NCBI GenBank assembly: GCA_009602725.1
Contig: WELB01000032.1
Span: forward strand, 550,580 to 614,579
DNA from: Spirogloea muscicola
Lineage: Eukaryota; Streptophyta; Zygnematophyceae; Spirogloeales; Spirogloeaceae
Length of the DNA stretch: 64,000 bases
Reading direction: 5' to 3'
Below the pieces are notes generated by a model that was not told where the DNA came from, ran no database searches, and saw only the letters and a list, made by a program, of their open reading frames with translations. Position 1 is the first letter of the stretch. Each line of letters opens with the position of its first letter. Shown one piece after another: positions 11,454-24,950 of this stretch. The position numbers and the translations under genes are program-made.

Positions 11454-13481
11454 ATGGACGCGCGGCCGGCCATCACGCGCCGCGCGTTCGCAAGAGTGGG
11501 CCTGCTGGGCAACCCCAGCGACGGCTTCTTCGGCAAGACGCTGTCCTTCGCGCTCGCCAACTTCCACGCCGACGTGACGCTTGCGCCGTCGGAGCGCCTC
11601 TGCTTCCTGCCCCACCCTGTCCACGACCCGCTGGCCTTCGACTCCCTGGAAGCCCTGGTGAGCCGCCCGAGCATACCATTCGTGAGGCCAAGCCCCAATC
11701 AACGACTCGTGCTGCCGCTTCGGCATGGTGAACGGTTGTGACGTCGAGTCGCCCCGTGGCAGCCCAAGCCCTCCGCACCTCTGATGGATGATGCATGGTC
11801 CAATTCGTAGGTGGCCCGCACCCAAGGAGAAGGATACTATGGTGGAATCCGCCTCCTCATGGCTATGTGTTGCAAGCTTCACGCGTTCTGCGCTGCCAGA
11901 GACATAGTCTTAGACACCAGATCAAACTTCTCCATGTCGTACGACACCAACATACCTCGGCAGGTGCTGCTTCACGCCTTGAAGCGCAGTAACTGTAGTG
12001 CAGAAACAAGTATCGACCTCAGCAGTGGCCTGTTTATGGATGTGTACATTGCATGCAAGATTTTTCTTGCTCACACTTACAGCATAGGCGCTCATCAGCT
12101 TAAGTCATTTTCGTTGCGGCCGTCATGCTTATGCAGCAGGTGAACCTTGCATACTCATGTAAGTACAAGATTGTCATCTGTGACCAGACTGGCCTTGCGG
12201 GTTCCAGCGCTATCCTCACTGCTGCTCTACATTGTCTCCTAGACTTCTACAAGATCAAGACGAGTATTCCTCTTGATGATCAGCCAAGCCTGGTACTGAG
12301 TGCAGAGACTGAGCTAGGAATTACTGGTGGGTTGCAAGATCGCGTCATCCAGACATACGGTGGCCTTGTGCATATGGTATGTCAACACGCTAGACTTGTT
12401 CTGGGGTGTAACAGCTTACACTAGCTTGACCCTCACAGTGTCACTACCTTGACTTTCACAGTGACAATCTCTACAAGTAGCATCCTTGCTTGTGTTATCC
12501 TGGACTGTCTGCGGCTACAAGGACATTTCTCATCCAGATGTACTTGTGCTCATTTTCAGCAGCGCTGACAATATCAAGTGTCATCTTTGATGCTTCAGGA
12601 CTTCCAAAAGGAGCACCTCGAGAGAACGGGCAAGGGCATCTACACACCCATGAACCCTTCCTTGTTACCATCTTTGCAGCTGGTGTATGCCAAGAATCCG
12701 AGCGACTCAGGAAAGGTACAGAGCATCAGAACTCACAGCTGATGATAACAGCACAATAGATATATACTTGGGTCGTACATCAGTGTTACTAGAGGGAGCC
12801 TTCACTGCTTGTGCAACAGTCTAGCAAGCCAACCCAGCCTGCTAGATGCAAACTTTTCATAGGCCATGAAGGTGTGACCTTCACATTGGCAGGTTGTTAA
12901 TCCTGTGAAAACTTAAGATGCTACCTAATGTTTATGTACTGCTGCTAATCACTGCAGGCTCACAGCACAGTGAAGGAGAGGTGGCTACAAGGAGATGCAA
13001 GTGTAGCTGCAGCAATGTCAGAATTGGGGGCGCTAGTTGACTCCGGCTGTGTGGCACTTCAACAGCAAAACTGGACACTACTGGCAAAGCTGATGGACAG
13101 AAACTTTGATGTTCGCAGGTCTGATTTCAGCAAAGCACTTTATGGAATCTAGGGCAATATCCACTGACAGCAGGAGTTGCTGTTAAGTAAGCTGCAGGTT
13201 GCAATCCCAGGTTCAGCAAAGATGCATTTTACATGTGCAGGGCTATCTATGGTGATGCTGCCATTGGAGCACTGAACATCAAGATGATCATGACTGCTCG
13301 ATCAGTGGGAGCAGCTGCCAAGTTCACTGGTAGTGGAGGGGCCTGTGTAGTGTTCTGTCCACATGGACAAGCTCAGGTGCAGCAGCTTGTCACTGAATGT
13401 GAAGTTGCAGGGTTTAGTGTTGTAGAGGCGAATTGTGCTGCGTATACACCTAGTCTTGGCGCAGTGTACACTGATCGATGA
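11454..13481 (+). CDS. GLCAK: Glucuronokinase (GHMP kinase family)
   Basis: Phosphorylates D-glucuronate at C1 with ATP, feeding UDP-glucuronate for wall polysaccharides through the myo-inositol oxygenase route (known for plant GLCAK). Six exons: 11454-11657, 11811-11963, 12188-12376, 12599-12715, 12958-13118 and 13241-13481. They join in frame to 354 residues, near the plant length. Diagnostic stretches are RVGLLGNPSDGFFGKTLSFA, EGYYGGIRLLMA, SYDTNIPRQTGLAGSSAI (the GHMP Gly/Ser-rich ATP loop), ETELGITGGLQDRV, IYTPMNPSLLP and KFTGSGGACVVF. The ATG lies in GCCATGG. The gene converges with the second H2B copy. Confidence 0.95.
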
Positions 13482-13822
13482 TGCTAGCGGTGCTGTTTGG
13501 CAGTGACATGTCATCAATCAGCAAGAACAATTACTTGGTCTGTGCACTGTGGCAGCCATTGGTAGTGATACATTGTCGTCAATGAGTTGCTTTGACAACA
13601 AGCATCCTTACTATTGTTGCTGAATATTTTAGCATGTACATGTACAACTTGAGCCACTGGCGGTGATAGAAAGCTTGGCAGTTCCAGTAGGGGCTTGTAA
13701 AGAGATAAAAGAATGGTTGTCTTTGCTGATTATCCTGATGTGAGGCTAGAGAAGTGAAGCCGACAGTGGTTTTGCATGACATCTATGGTGGAGAGTACAG
13801 TGAGCCAGGCAAAGAGCTGGCC
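13482..13822. other. Tail-to-tail intergenic region
   Basis: Short region between the 3' ends of glucuronokinase (+) and H2B copy 2 (-), presumably both 3' UTRs. No repeat module, hairpin of the dispersed family or coding signal is seen. Confidence 0.5.
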
Positions 13823-14578
13823 CTAAGTGCTTGTGAACTTGGTAACAGCCTTGGTCCCTTCTGACACGGCATGCTTGGCGAGCTCGCCCGGTAGGATCAG
13901 TCGCACTGCAGTCTGAATCTCCCTGGATGTGATGGTGGGCTTCTTGTTGTACCGGGCAAGCTTAGCCGACTCAGATGCCAGCTTCTGCAGGCAAACGACA
14001 TTGCATATTCAATAAGCTATTTGGTGGCACCAGCTAGTAAGCAGTAGCGGCTAATTGTACCCACATAGAATGTGCATCAGATGCTGCCAGCCTCAACTCA
14101 GAATCTTACCTCAAAGATGTCGTTGATGAACGAGTTCATTATGGACATGGCCTTACTGGATATACCAGTGTCAGGGTGCACCTGCTTCAGCACCTGTACC
14201 AGCAAGTACTCAGATTAGGTTATGCATGCACGTACCACAGTAATACCAGGACAGACACGAACAGCTCCTTGGGACCTTGCCCAAGAGCAATCCCAAAGAG
14301 CTCTGAGACAGACTAGTAGCGAAACACGAGCGCGCAGGCAGCTCAAAGCGCAGATCAAGGAGGAACCAGAAGCTCCTCCAAAGAAGCGGCAAACACGGGG
14401 TGCAGCATACCTTGTAGATGTAGATTTTGTAGGTCTCGATGGCCTTCTTGGAGGCCTTCTTCTTGGCGCCGTCCTTGGCGGGCTTCTTCTCGGCCTTCTT
14501 GGCCACGGCGGGCTTCTTCTCGGCAGCCTTCTTGGCAGCCTTCTGCTCCGCGGGCTCCGCGGCGGCCTTGGGCGCCAT
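13823..14578 (-). CDS. Histone H2B, second copy, two introns
   Basis: Same architecture as the copy at 6655. Minus-strand exons are 14411-14578, 14110-14193 and 13823-13984, with the same exon lengths (168, 84 and 162) and identical splice positions, giving 137 residues. Intron sequences are diverged, so the duplication is old or the exons are kept alike by selection or gene conversion. The tail carries [14 protein letters not shown] where copy 1 has EGS. It is divergent from an intact H4 gene, in inverted arrangement relative to unit 1. Confidence 0.95.
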
Positions 14579-15586
<1,008 letters not shown>

Positions 15587-16631
15587 GCAGGGCATTGCTG
15601 CTGCCAGGAACCCTACACCTCCCTTTCCACAGGATCCAGAGATTCCACACCTCCGAGACTTCTCAGACACTTCGTAGCTGCAGGCCCTGCCTGTGTCTGC
15701 TGTGTAACTATGTATATCTGTCAGGCTGGACAACTTGCTGCCATGCTTGCATAACTCTAATGTTGAGTGCAAGGCTCCATATGGAGTCGATCACTTGGTG
15801 TGCTCCTTACTGAAGCACATGTAGTTGGTGGGCTGTATGTGCATTAATGTGGCTAGATTCAAAGGACTTGGTTGTTGCAGCTCACTTAGCTTGCAACACC
15901 AGACATTGGGCCATCGGCCTGTGATGCAGCAACATCAGAGAAAGTTTCCTACTAAAGTCATCAGCATTCTGGATGTTAAAAGTGTCTTCTGTATGTGATT
16001 GAAAATGTACAATGAACTTTGAGATGAATGTGACACGTGAACATGACCCAGCATTGTCGACCATGTCAACTGTCTGAGGCCACCTTACAAAGTCTGCCCT
16101 GTATGACAGCAGGAGTGCACTTCTCAAGGTGCACTCCAGGTACAAATGGATTTAGCCACTTTGTCGTCCACAGCTGCTAAATACCTGCACAATGAATATG
16201 AATGTAAGCTGAGTCAACTGTCTGGAAAAGCCAATCTGGTTGTCTGCAAAGAGCACGATTGCTGAAGATTTTTACAAGTAGCTCCTGCAATATTTGGAAC
16301 AGTGATGTGATATGTGCATGCCCAGAGAGAGTGAGAGTGTATGCAACTTTACCGAGCGGTGTGATGCGATTGTAAGTGATTGCTGGAGGCAGTTGCATGT
16401 GTACAGCATAGCTCAAGTAGAAAGTAATGTCTGAAGTTGCAAATTTGTTAGCAGAGTAGCAGTAATTGGAAAAGGGCAATCATCCTTGTCTCATTCCCTT
16501 GGTCCAGATTACAACCAGGGGAATCTTGCTCTGCCGGACTGTGATACTCCAGCTGTTGTCATGGTTGTATCTCCCTGTTGTATCTGTGCTGGCAATATGT
16601 CAAGTGCACAGCTGCATCTGCCGACCTTTCC
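15587..16631. other. Tail-to-tail intergenic region, H4 and UPF2
   Basis: About 1 kb between two 3' ends. Minus-strand frames at 15882-16145 and 16177-16479 have no recognisable motif and no splice link to UPF2, whose stop is at 16632. No dispersed repeat module is seen. Confidence 0.5.
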
Positions 16632-19600
16632 CTAACGCCTGCGGCCCAAGCCTGCAGCCACTGGCCGCCGCTGGCGTGCGGCGGATCCATACCCAGATCG
16701 AGGGCCCAGAGCGGGGCCAGAGTTACCAAGACCCAGGGCTATAGCGTCTCCTTCTCCAATATCCACCGACCTGCTCAAACTGGGGGGCATTGCCTGCTGA
16801 ATGGGTGCAGGCAGGATGCGGTTGCTGTCCTCATCTGCACGCTCGTTGTATGCAAGCACACGCCGCTTGATGTCCTGCTTTTCTTGAGCATCCTCAGCCT
16901 CCTGCTTGGCAAAGCTCTGAATGAGAACTTCGAGCGACAATGGTAGAGCCCCAGGTATAGAATAGTAAGAGTGCATGCAGGCTTGTGATCGGAATCAACT
17001 TGCTCTCAAGCTGCTAGTAGAGATACTCTTCCTTAACAAGACAAAAAGAATCCGAGTTATTGGGTGTAAAGAGCACGTACTTTGCGTCGCGATGCCTGAG
17101 CAAGAGCAGACTCCTTGGGAATCTTCAGCTGCTTTGCTTGTTGCTTGTTGCCCTTTCTGAAAACCAGCCTGAAAGTCATTGCATTGTCCTTTCTGCCGTC
17201 CATTCCATCAGCCGAGTCTGGGCCGAGTCCAGACCCCACATCAGCATTCCCCCTGGAGCTCTCCAGCAGACTGAGAGGTATGGTCATATTCAAAGGCCGT
17301 GCTCGAGGCTCAAGCTTGCGAGCGTCCAGACTCTCCTGCATGAGTGCCCGCATCTCGCGCTCAAAGGACGCTTCTTCTTCAGGATCCACCACCCGTGCAC
17401 GCTGCACCAGAAGCCAGCAAAACAGCATAGGCAGGTTCAGCTTTGACAATTATCAGCCAATTGCCACGAGTTCCAAGCTACATAGTCCGTCTGCCAACTG
17501 AGAAATTGAGAAGTCCACCTGTTGCCTTAGCTTCACATGATCTTCATTCTCATCCAACACCGGCGGGTGATCATCCCCCTCATCTGTGTCACGGTCTGCA
17601 TCATCTTCCTCGTCCCGCCTGTCTGCAGTGTCTTCCCTGTCGCCCTCCTCCTCGTCATCCAAGCTCGCGATGCTTTCCCTGTCACTATCAGAATCACCTT
17701 CACCCTCTTCCTCGACAGCAGTAAGGGTGGTCTTTGTGCCATTCACTTGTGACAGAGCTGTAGCCGCAGCAGCACCATCATTAGCGGTGGCCTTGGCCTC
17801 CAAAGCTTCTATCTCCGAGACGGCTTGTTGTGCTTCTTCAAAGGTACCATATCGCACAAGCTTTGGCCGTAGCTCCGCGAATAGATCCTAGGTTGGACAC
17901 AAGGAACGAACATGTGAATGTATATGCAGAGTCCGCTGTATCACATCAGGAGGTGCAGTGCATCGAGTCTAGCAGTCTTACCTGTAGGTCAAATTCAAGA
18001 TCAAGCGGAGTTCCGATCTTTGAAAGAATGTAGCGCTGAAAGTAGACGAGGAAATGATCCAGCCGCCGCTTAGTTGATCCACGATCAAAGTATTGACCGC
18101 AGGTCTCGAGTAGCACAATGACCAGCCGAATACGGAAGCAGTCCTCAGGTGGATCTAGTGCTTCTTGCTGCGACAATCACGGTCTCAAGCTACTTGTTAG
18201 AGTCTCATGTGAGGAGACATGTCTACAGTCGTATTGGTATCAGACAAAGCTGAGGAGCAAGGAGAGTGTGAGGCAAAAGAAAGCCAAGCGAAGTCTCAAG
18301 TAGGAAGGCATATTCACATGGCTCACCTCTGGTGTCCCATGACCACAAAAGAGGATGAGATAGAGTGTATCAAAAATGACACCAGAATCAACTAGGCGAT
18401 AATTGTACAGCTCTCCTAAGAAGCGCATTGCTGTAAGCCTGCGCTGTTGCATGCGGTACTTGTTGACTTCAAGGCCAAGTCGAACCTCCTCCAGCAGCTG
18501 GCAGATAGCAACATGATCTAGTATAGCGTCAAATCTAGACCCAAGCAGGTCGAAGCTCATTAAGAAGCCATGATTCCATGTACTTCGAAGCAGCATGCCG
18601 ACATGGCCATAAAAGCGGAGGCTTTCGGCGAGCACCTGGTCAACAACTGCAATGCTGAAAGCGTCATGGTAGCGGCTGAGGCCAGCAGTTAGAGAGGCCA
18701 CCAGATGTACTTGCGAATACTTGCCACGGTGGACCTTCATGAGACATTTGAGCAAGTAGGCCTCACACTGCTGCCATGGCAGCTTCCGGATTTGGCGAAG
18801 GATGCGCTCAATGCTTGTACGGTCCAACTCTACGAAAAGAAGCCTCCGTATGTACTGCGCGACATTTATGGACGTAAGCATTGCTGCCAATTTACCGGCT
18901 CCTCAGCCAGGACAAGCAACAGAAATGCTCTACCTAAAACAAGATGCATATGAGGATGCAGATTGATATGCTGTGCTGATGAGGCACCAACATAATGATG
19001 AGCACAAGATACTGCTATCTTAATGAATGTCCTAAGGAGGCAGCAGGTATCTGAAGCAAGTGTAGCTCGTTGACAGTAATCCCAAGCGTCTGTTGGCTGT
19101 TCTAGCTTACCTGGTGCAGAGCAGGTCGTATCTTGGCTACTCTAGCGGAGCGTTCAGGTGGGCGACATTGATAATATGCATTCTCCACGAGGGTAGATTG
19201 GCGAACATCCAGATTCTTCGCGTTACGCAGACGCATCATAATGTCAAGCATGTTGCCCATGCGCACACTTGTCTCCGGCAGTCGTGCAAAGAACCTCCCG
19301 CTGGTTTCCAGAAGCGCGCACGCTACTTCAATGTTGTGATGGCTGAAGTCGTCCAGACATGCCTGCAGCATGACCAGCTAAATTAGCAACCCTATATGCA
19401 GAAGCATGGCATGTGATGGAGGAGCACATATGAGAGATCCAGTAGAGTACCTTGAGGCAGCTAAACAGTTGGCCTGCATGGGCCACTCTGAACTTTCCTA
19501 GCTCACCCAGAAACCTGATATTGCGAATCCTCACTTCTACGTTCATTTGGTCCTGCACAGGGGTGTGACAGAGTGGCTTCCTCTTAATCCTGTGCATGGC

Positions 19601-22600
19601 TGTCGAAGGACATTGTTGAAGTGACAGTACAGGCCATTTGTCAGGTGCAGGATCGCAACGTAAGATAAGGTGCAGTTGTCCAGGCAACATGGCGACTCCT
19701 CACCTTCTTATTTAAGAGGAAATTGAACTCCTCTTCAAGGAGGGCAAGCAACTGAGGAGCAACATCCTTCATGTAAGCATTGAGAGTGGCTACCATCCGC
19801 GAATAGTAGGGCAACAGCTCCAGAGCTGTGCGAGGGACTGCAAAAAGAGCCCGGACAAGCTTCCTCCTTGCTCCTTTTGAGTTCAAGTAGCAGAATTCCA
19901 CCTAGTAATAGCACCTAGATTCTGTCAGTGCTTCTGTGGTAAGGCTGACCCTCAGCTCTGTACAATCTACAAAAGCTTTGAATTGTGGAAATGGATGAAG
20001 CATTTTGCAAAGCCCCTGAGCTCATCAATAATAACAACTCTCCAGCAGTGGCAAATGAAGCTCAGCATCACCTCCTTCTGCAAGCTCAATCCAACAACAA
20101 ATGGCAGGGATTATTTTAAACACCGTGAGCTGGTCAATCAAATCACGACTGACACACGTTGGCAATCGTAGAAGTAGGTTATCCAGATTTGCTGCATCTG
20201 AGGCCTTAGTCTTCTCCTTCTCCCCTTCCTTCTCGATTTCCTTGTCCTTCTCCTTATCTTTTTCTTCGTCTTTGAGCTTGCCCTTGCTCCTCCCGTCTCC
20301 TGAAGTGCCACTATCACCTTGTTCTTCGATAGTGGTCACGACATTGTCCTTGAGCTCGACAATGCTTTCCTGCCAAGACAGTGGACTTGCATTCAGCCTT
20401 CTATCCTCTGAACGCAACTAACAAACTTGTGCTGAAGCTGTGCTTATGCTATTCTTATGCTCTCTCAAGCACTTGATCCCATCTTGCATCTCTGGAGAAA
20501 ATAACTCGAAGATCTCCAGCACTGAGGCCTTTACCACATCTCTGTCAGTGTTTCGTGGATCACTGTCTCCAAGCAGCACCGCTGGTACTAGGACCCTGGG
20601 GAAGCAGGACAAAAGTAGCTCAGGCCTGCTGGGCTGTAACTTTCACTGAATGCAACACCAGCTGATAATTTGAATCCCAGCTTGAAGGCAAGCAGGTCAT
20701 AGGCGCATAAGTTATTCTATATGCAAAGGACACAGCATTGTAAATGGCAACTACTCTAGGCCTCAATCAACATGATAGTGCCCATGGCAAAAGGTGGTGA
20801 ACCTCAGATCTGGCAAGTCTTCGTAGAATATGCGCGAGTCTTCATCATCCCAAATAGGCTCTAGGACGCGGTCCTTGTTTGCGCCTGGTGTATTGGCTTC
20901 AAGCCCACCTGCAATCCGTGTAGTCCTGCTGTCCTCTGGAAGTGCAGGCATTTCCTTGCTCAGAGCCTCTGCTAGGCTGTACAGGGTGACAACACACGGC
21001 TGTCAAAGTTATCAATGTGTGGCGCTGTATTCAACGACTGACGCTGTACTATTAGATGCTTGTCATCCCAACTTCATTAGAACCGCAGGTACTCGTTGGC
21101 AGCACAAATGCTTAGAAGTATGCAGACATGCAGGATGGTGGTGAAGACAGCTTACGAAGAGACACTCCGGAATAGCTGCTCACAAGCTTTACGCTTACGT
21201 TCATATGCTGCTGTAACTTCCTCATTCAACTCTCCTTTGTTGAGGAGGACTCTTTCATTTTCTCTGTCCTTCTCCCTGAGCAACTGCCAAGTTCGCGTGC
21301 AAATGACATTCAGGTGTCTGAGATGTCAACATGACTCATTCCGAGGCCGACCACCGTCGCCATTCTCCACCAACTGCACCTATCTATCAAGTCACAGACA
21401 GATATGTCTGCATGTGACTATCACTCGCAACGAAGATGAGCTACACACAAATGCCTGACTGATGAGTCATGTTCACGATGGCATACATTGTGCTCATTTA
21501 GGAGGAGTGACAGAGAGTCCTCATAAAATGAGGTGAGGGTCTCCTTAAGCTGCCGCTCTTGCTCCTGTGTAATGCTGAGATCGTCAAAGGTCTGCATCAT
21601 ACAGCTGTTTAATGTAAGTAGTAAAGAAACCATGTCCCAGCATGGAAGAGTGATATATGAGGACACCAGCTTTGCAAGCAACATATGGGTAGGTCCTAAT
21701 CATACGCTTAGTCAGCTTAACCATATGACGCAGACGTCTCAACTGTACCTCCGCCTCTGCTTCATTCGGTTGTATTTTCAAGAGCGGACGGGCATGCCGT
21801 GCAAAGCTGACAAGCAAGGTCATATTTCCAAGAAGGAGATCCCGGTCCTTGTCAGACTTCATGATATCTCTGCTGCTAAGCTCCTTACTGACTGCCACCA
21901 GGATTGCCGCATCATCATAGAGCCCCAGAAAATAAAGCTCAGTAAGCAGCCGCAGAGCACCGCGCTTCCGCACAGTGTTGAGAGCATCTGCCTGTCCATC
22001 TTCAGTCCCGCTTTTGCCAATAGGGATAATCACTTTCACAAGGCTTGGAATTAAGGCTGGGGTAAAGTCTTTGTATTGTTGATGCATGTACACACAAACC
22101 TGTGCGAACGAATTTAGCCAAGGGCACATATCACATAAGCAACACATGCAATCTGCACAAAATGTACTAAAATGGCTTAAGAGAATATCCATGGTAGTTA
22201 TTCTGTTGTAAGTCTCTGATCTGTACATTTAGCGACTCCACTTAGATCTCTTGAAGAGGCATCTGAGTACCCAGCTGGACTCAAGAAGGGGTGGCAGAGT
22301 GCTTAGAGAGTCACCTCCTCCATAAGGTGCAAAGTATCACAGCTTAGTGATTACCTGTGCTGCTGCGTGAATGTCAGCAGCTTTCAATCTAGCCTCACAG
22401 AGTGCAATCACTGCCTCGCTGAGGAACTTGGAAAGGTTGACGGCCTTCAGTTCCTCAAGCAATGACTCCCTCTGCTCTTCGCTGACCTGCCGTAGCTTTT
22501 TGATCACTGCAGTGTTTCGCTTGATGCTAGAGTCCAGATTGCGCAGGCTTGGGAGGTCTGCACCAGCATAGCTCATAGCAGCAGTCAGCACAAGCCTGCT

Positions 22601-22985
22601 GCTCGAAAACAATTGTACGGCTGGCACATGGTTGAGGAGCACTGGTGCCTCCTTTGCGACCACAATTGCATCCTGCCAAGTCATGGTGTTGGCAGCATAC
22701 GGTCAAGTAGTTGGAAAGGGGCACAAGCATGAAACTGCAACAATCCACAGCCGCCAGGCTGCGGCTGGCCAGACATCTGGAGCGAAAGAAGGGCCGCGCA
22801 CCAGGCCGCTGAGGCTTCAGGTTGGCGAGCCTGGCGGCGCGGCGGCTGGCAGCGGCCTCCCGGGCCTCAGCCGCACGGTCCGACGAGCCAGGGGCCTCGG
22901 ACGGCGACTGGGAGAGCGCGTCATCGGGAGCGGGAGCTGCCGCATCGGTGGCGGCGGTGGCGGCGGTCGGGGAGCCCGTCGACAT
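16632..22985 (-). CDS. UPF2: UPF2, regulator of nonsense transcripts 2
   Basis: Scaffold of nonsense-mediated mRNA decay that bridges UPF1 and UPF3 on the exon junction complex (known). Start at 22985 (MSTGSP...) with an Ala/Ser-rich N-terminus. Exons then match plant UPF2 in order: LDSSIKRNTAVIKKLRQVSE (MIF4G-1), TLLVSFARHARPLL, REKDRENERVLLNKGELNEE, EPIWDDEDSRIFYEDLPDL, a Lys/Glu linker, LPTCVSRDLIDQLTV, LNSKGARRKLVRALF (MIF4G-2), SRMVATLNAYMKD, QSTLVENAYY.CRPPERSAR, LKCLMKVHRGKYSQVHL and ASLTAGLSRYH (MIF4G-3), MRFLGELYNY, LLETCGQYFDRGSTKRRLDH, an acidic stretch, then RPLNMTIPLSLLES, FRKGNKQQAKQLKIP and EKQDIKRRVLAYNER of the UPF1-binding tail. Many introns. An interesting point is how completely the plant layout is kept. 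Confidence 0.96.
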
Positions 22986-23094
22986 GGGGGCGGGCGCACC
23001 ATGCTCGCCCGGCCGCACAGGCCGGCGAGGGCGCTGGGCTGGGACGAGCGAGAAAGAACTAGGCTGCCGACACGGAATCAAGTAAGCTCTTCTA

Positions 23095-23640
23095 ACGAGG
23101 GCGAGGGCTGTGAAAAGCCAGCCCGGAAAGTATCGACAAGGTTCGGGTATCACAAGCGCGGCTGTAATAGCCAGCCAGATGCATGCAGAGGTGTTCATGA
23201 CTACGTCTCAGCGTTTAGCCTCTTGCTTCTTGCGTCATCCGGCCCTTTCAGACCTTGTCCCTTCTTTGGGCTGGCCTCTCACAGCGCTTGCTCTCAATTA
23301 GACGAAAGTGCTCGGCCGTAGAGAAGAGGGGCTGGCAAAGCCAGCCTAAAAGGAACGGACAATGTCCAACGCCAAAGACTCAATTTGGACGCACTTTCTT
23401 TTCATGTTAGCGGAGCCACAGGCCAGGCAGAAAGAAAGAAATTGCTCGCCTATGGAAAAAGAGGGGCTAGCAAAGCCCGCCCAGAAAAGAATGGACAATA
23501 TCCAAAGGCCACAAGACGGTGCCGAGAGGGAAAAACAACACAACCTGGCCAGGCAGACAGGGTGGCTGGGAGGCCAGCCCAGAAAGAATCGACAAAGTCC
23601 GAAGGGGCCAGGGAAGTGCTGAAGCGCACACAGCACTAGG
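23095..23640. repeat. Dispersed module cluster upstream of UPF2
   Basis: Begins about 110 bases upstream of the UPF2 start. Hairpins are at 23106-23124 (GGGCTGTGAAAAGCCAGCCC), 23268-23285, 23329-23347 (GGGGCTGGCAAAGCCAGCC, LINE-tail type), 23464-23482 and 23564-23580. Several are followed by GAATGGACAAT or AATCGACAAAGTCCGAAGGG. At 23379-23415 the sequence after the LINE-type tail has no counterpart elsewhere. Two LINE-type tails occur in tandem, so this is a serial insertion hot spot. Confidence 0.72.
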
Positions 23641-24950
23641 AAGTCAGATGAGCTGAGGGGAAGAGCGAAGCGAGGGCGAGACGCCCCGGGGGGGGGGCCC
23701 AAGATGGCCACTCCCGCGTGCGCTAACCCGTGTGCGTCCGGTGACAGAAGCAAAATGGCTCTCCCCAAGTGTAAACAGCCACCCGGTAGCCGGTTGCACG
23801 CTCCAAACCGTGCTTGTCGGCACCCTTGGGGCCCGCGCTTCCGTTGCGAGACCCCGAGTCGGCTGGCTGGTCAGACAGTTGTGCCGAGCCAGAAGGCATG
23901 TGGGGTCGTCCATGGAAGACAACAGCATCCAGCTAAAGATGCCTGCCTACCCATCCCTTGGGTTGCTGATGCCACATGCGATTTCATACGTGCAACACCT
24001 CATCAGCTCAGGCCATCACCACGGCACAGAATGGACGCAGTAAATAGCCAGATGTATGCACAGGAGCAGGTACTGGTAAACCAGGCACATGCGAATCTGC
24101 AACCTCCTTGCTTGCTTGGGCCACCCCTCTTGCACTCCTCTACAACCCCTCCAGTTACAGCCCCTAACTCGCCCTGTGCGCTGCAGCTGCAGCCACTTTC
24201 CTTAAAGCCCTGACACTTAACGGTGTGCACAACTGGATGCACGGCCTTGATAAGAATCTGTTCTCCTTGCTGAAGGGCCATGACAATCTTGCTATTCGCC
24301 CAATGGCTAGGGACCCAATGTGTCCAAAGGTGGTCTGTTAGGCATTGTCTTTCCACGGCGATTGGTAAAGCATCCATGATGTCCATGTGGTAGTCACTAG
24401 TCCTACAATTAGCACACAGAGCTACAGGTGCTCAGCACGCTCACAAAGTAGATTGGCATCAACAAGAAGAGTTAGCCATCAGTATGCTAGGGGGCCAGTG
24501 ATTGCGCTAGTGGCTATATTGCTGTTAGATGTGTGTGCTCTGCGGACGTTGGGGTTGATATCCATAATGCTGAGCCTCAAACTATCAGAACGTCTGATAG
24601 AAAAGCTAAGACCCGTACGTACTATAAATTTCCCAGCTCAAGGCAGCAATCCCTTACCAATTGGCACAGGCACTGTACAGATGTACAAGGTTGCTCCTTG
24701 TGCTGCAAATGATTCATTAATTAATGTAAGCCATCGAGCCTGCCAAAGCATGATCAGCCGCACTTTCAGTGAGCCTCTCTACTCTACCTGTATTATACCA
24801 GAATGAGAATAGCAAACACAGTACAAGGCGTGACAAGCAAGCAGAGCTCGTGATTGCTTCCTGAGAAGCATATCCTGCAATTTCTACGTGATGAACAAAA
24901 TAGGCATGAAGCAACAAGCAAAACATGCTTTCCACGGCCATCCGACCTGT
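23641..24950. other. Region between UPF2 and the ABC transporter, unassigned
   Basis: About 1.3 kb. It begins with a GC-rich stretch (GGGGGGG at about 23690) that may be a separate promoter. Open frames at 23704-24213 (+) and 24003-24386 (-) overlap; the latter encodes WTHWVPSHWANSKIVMALQQ and IKAVHPVVHTVK, which looks protein-like but matches nothing I recognise. Neither has a clear splice chain. The right-hand half is AT-richer and probably includes the transporter's 3' UTR. No hairpin module is seen beyond 23.6 kb. Confidence 0.35.
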
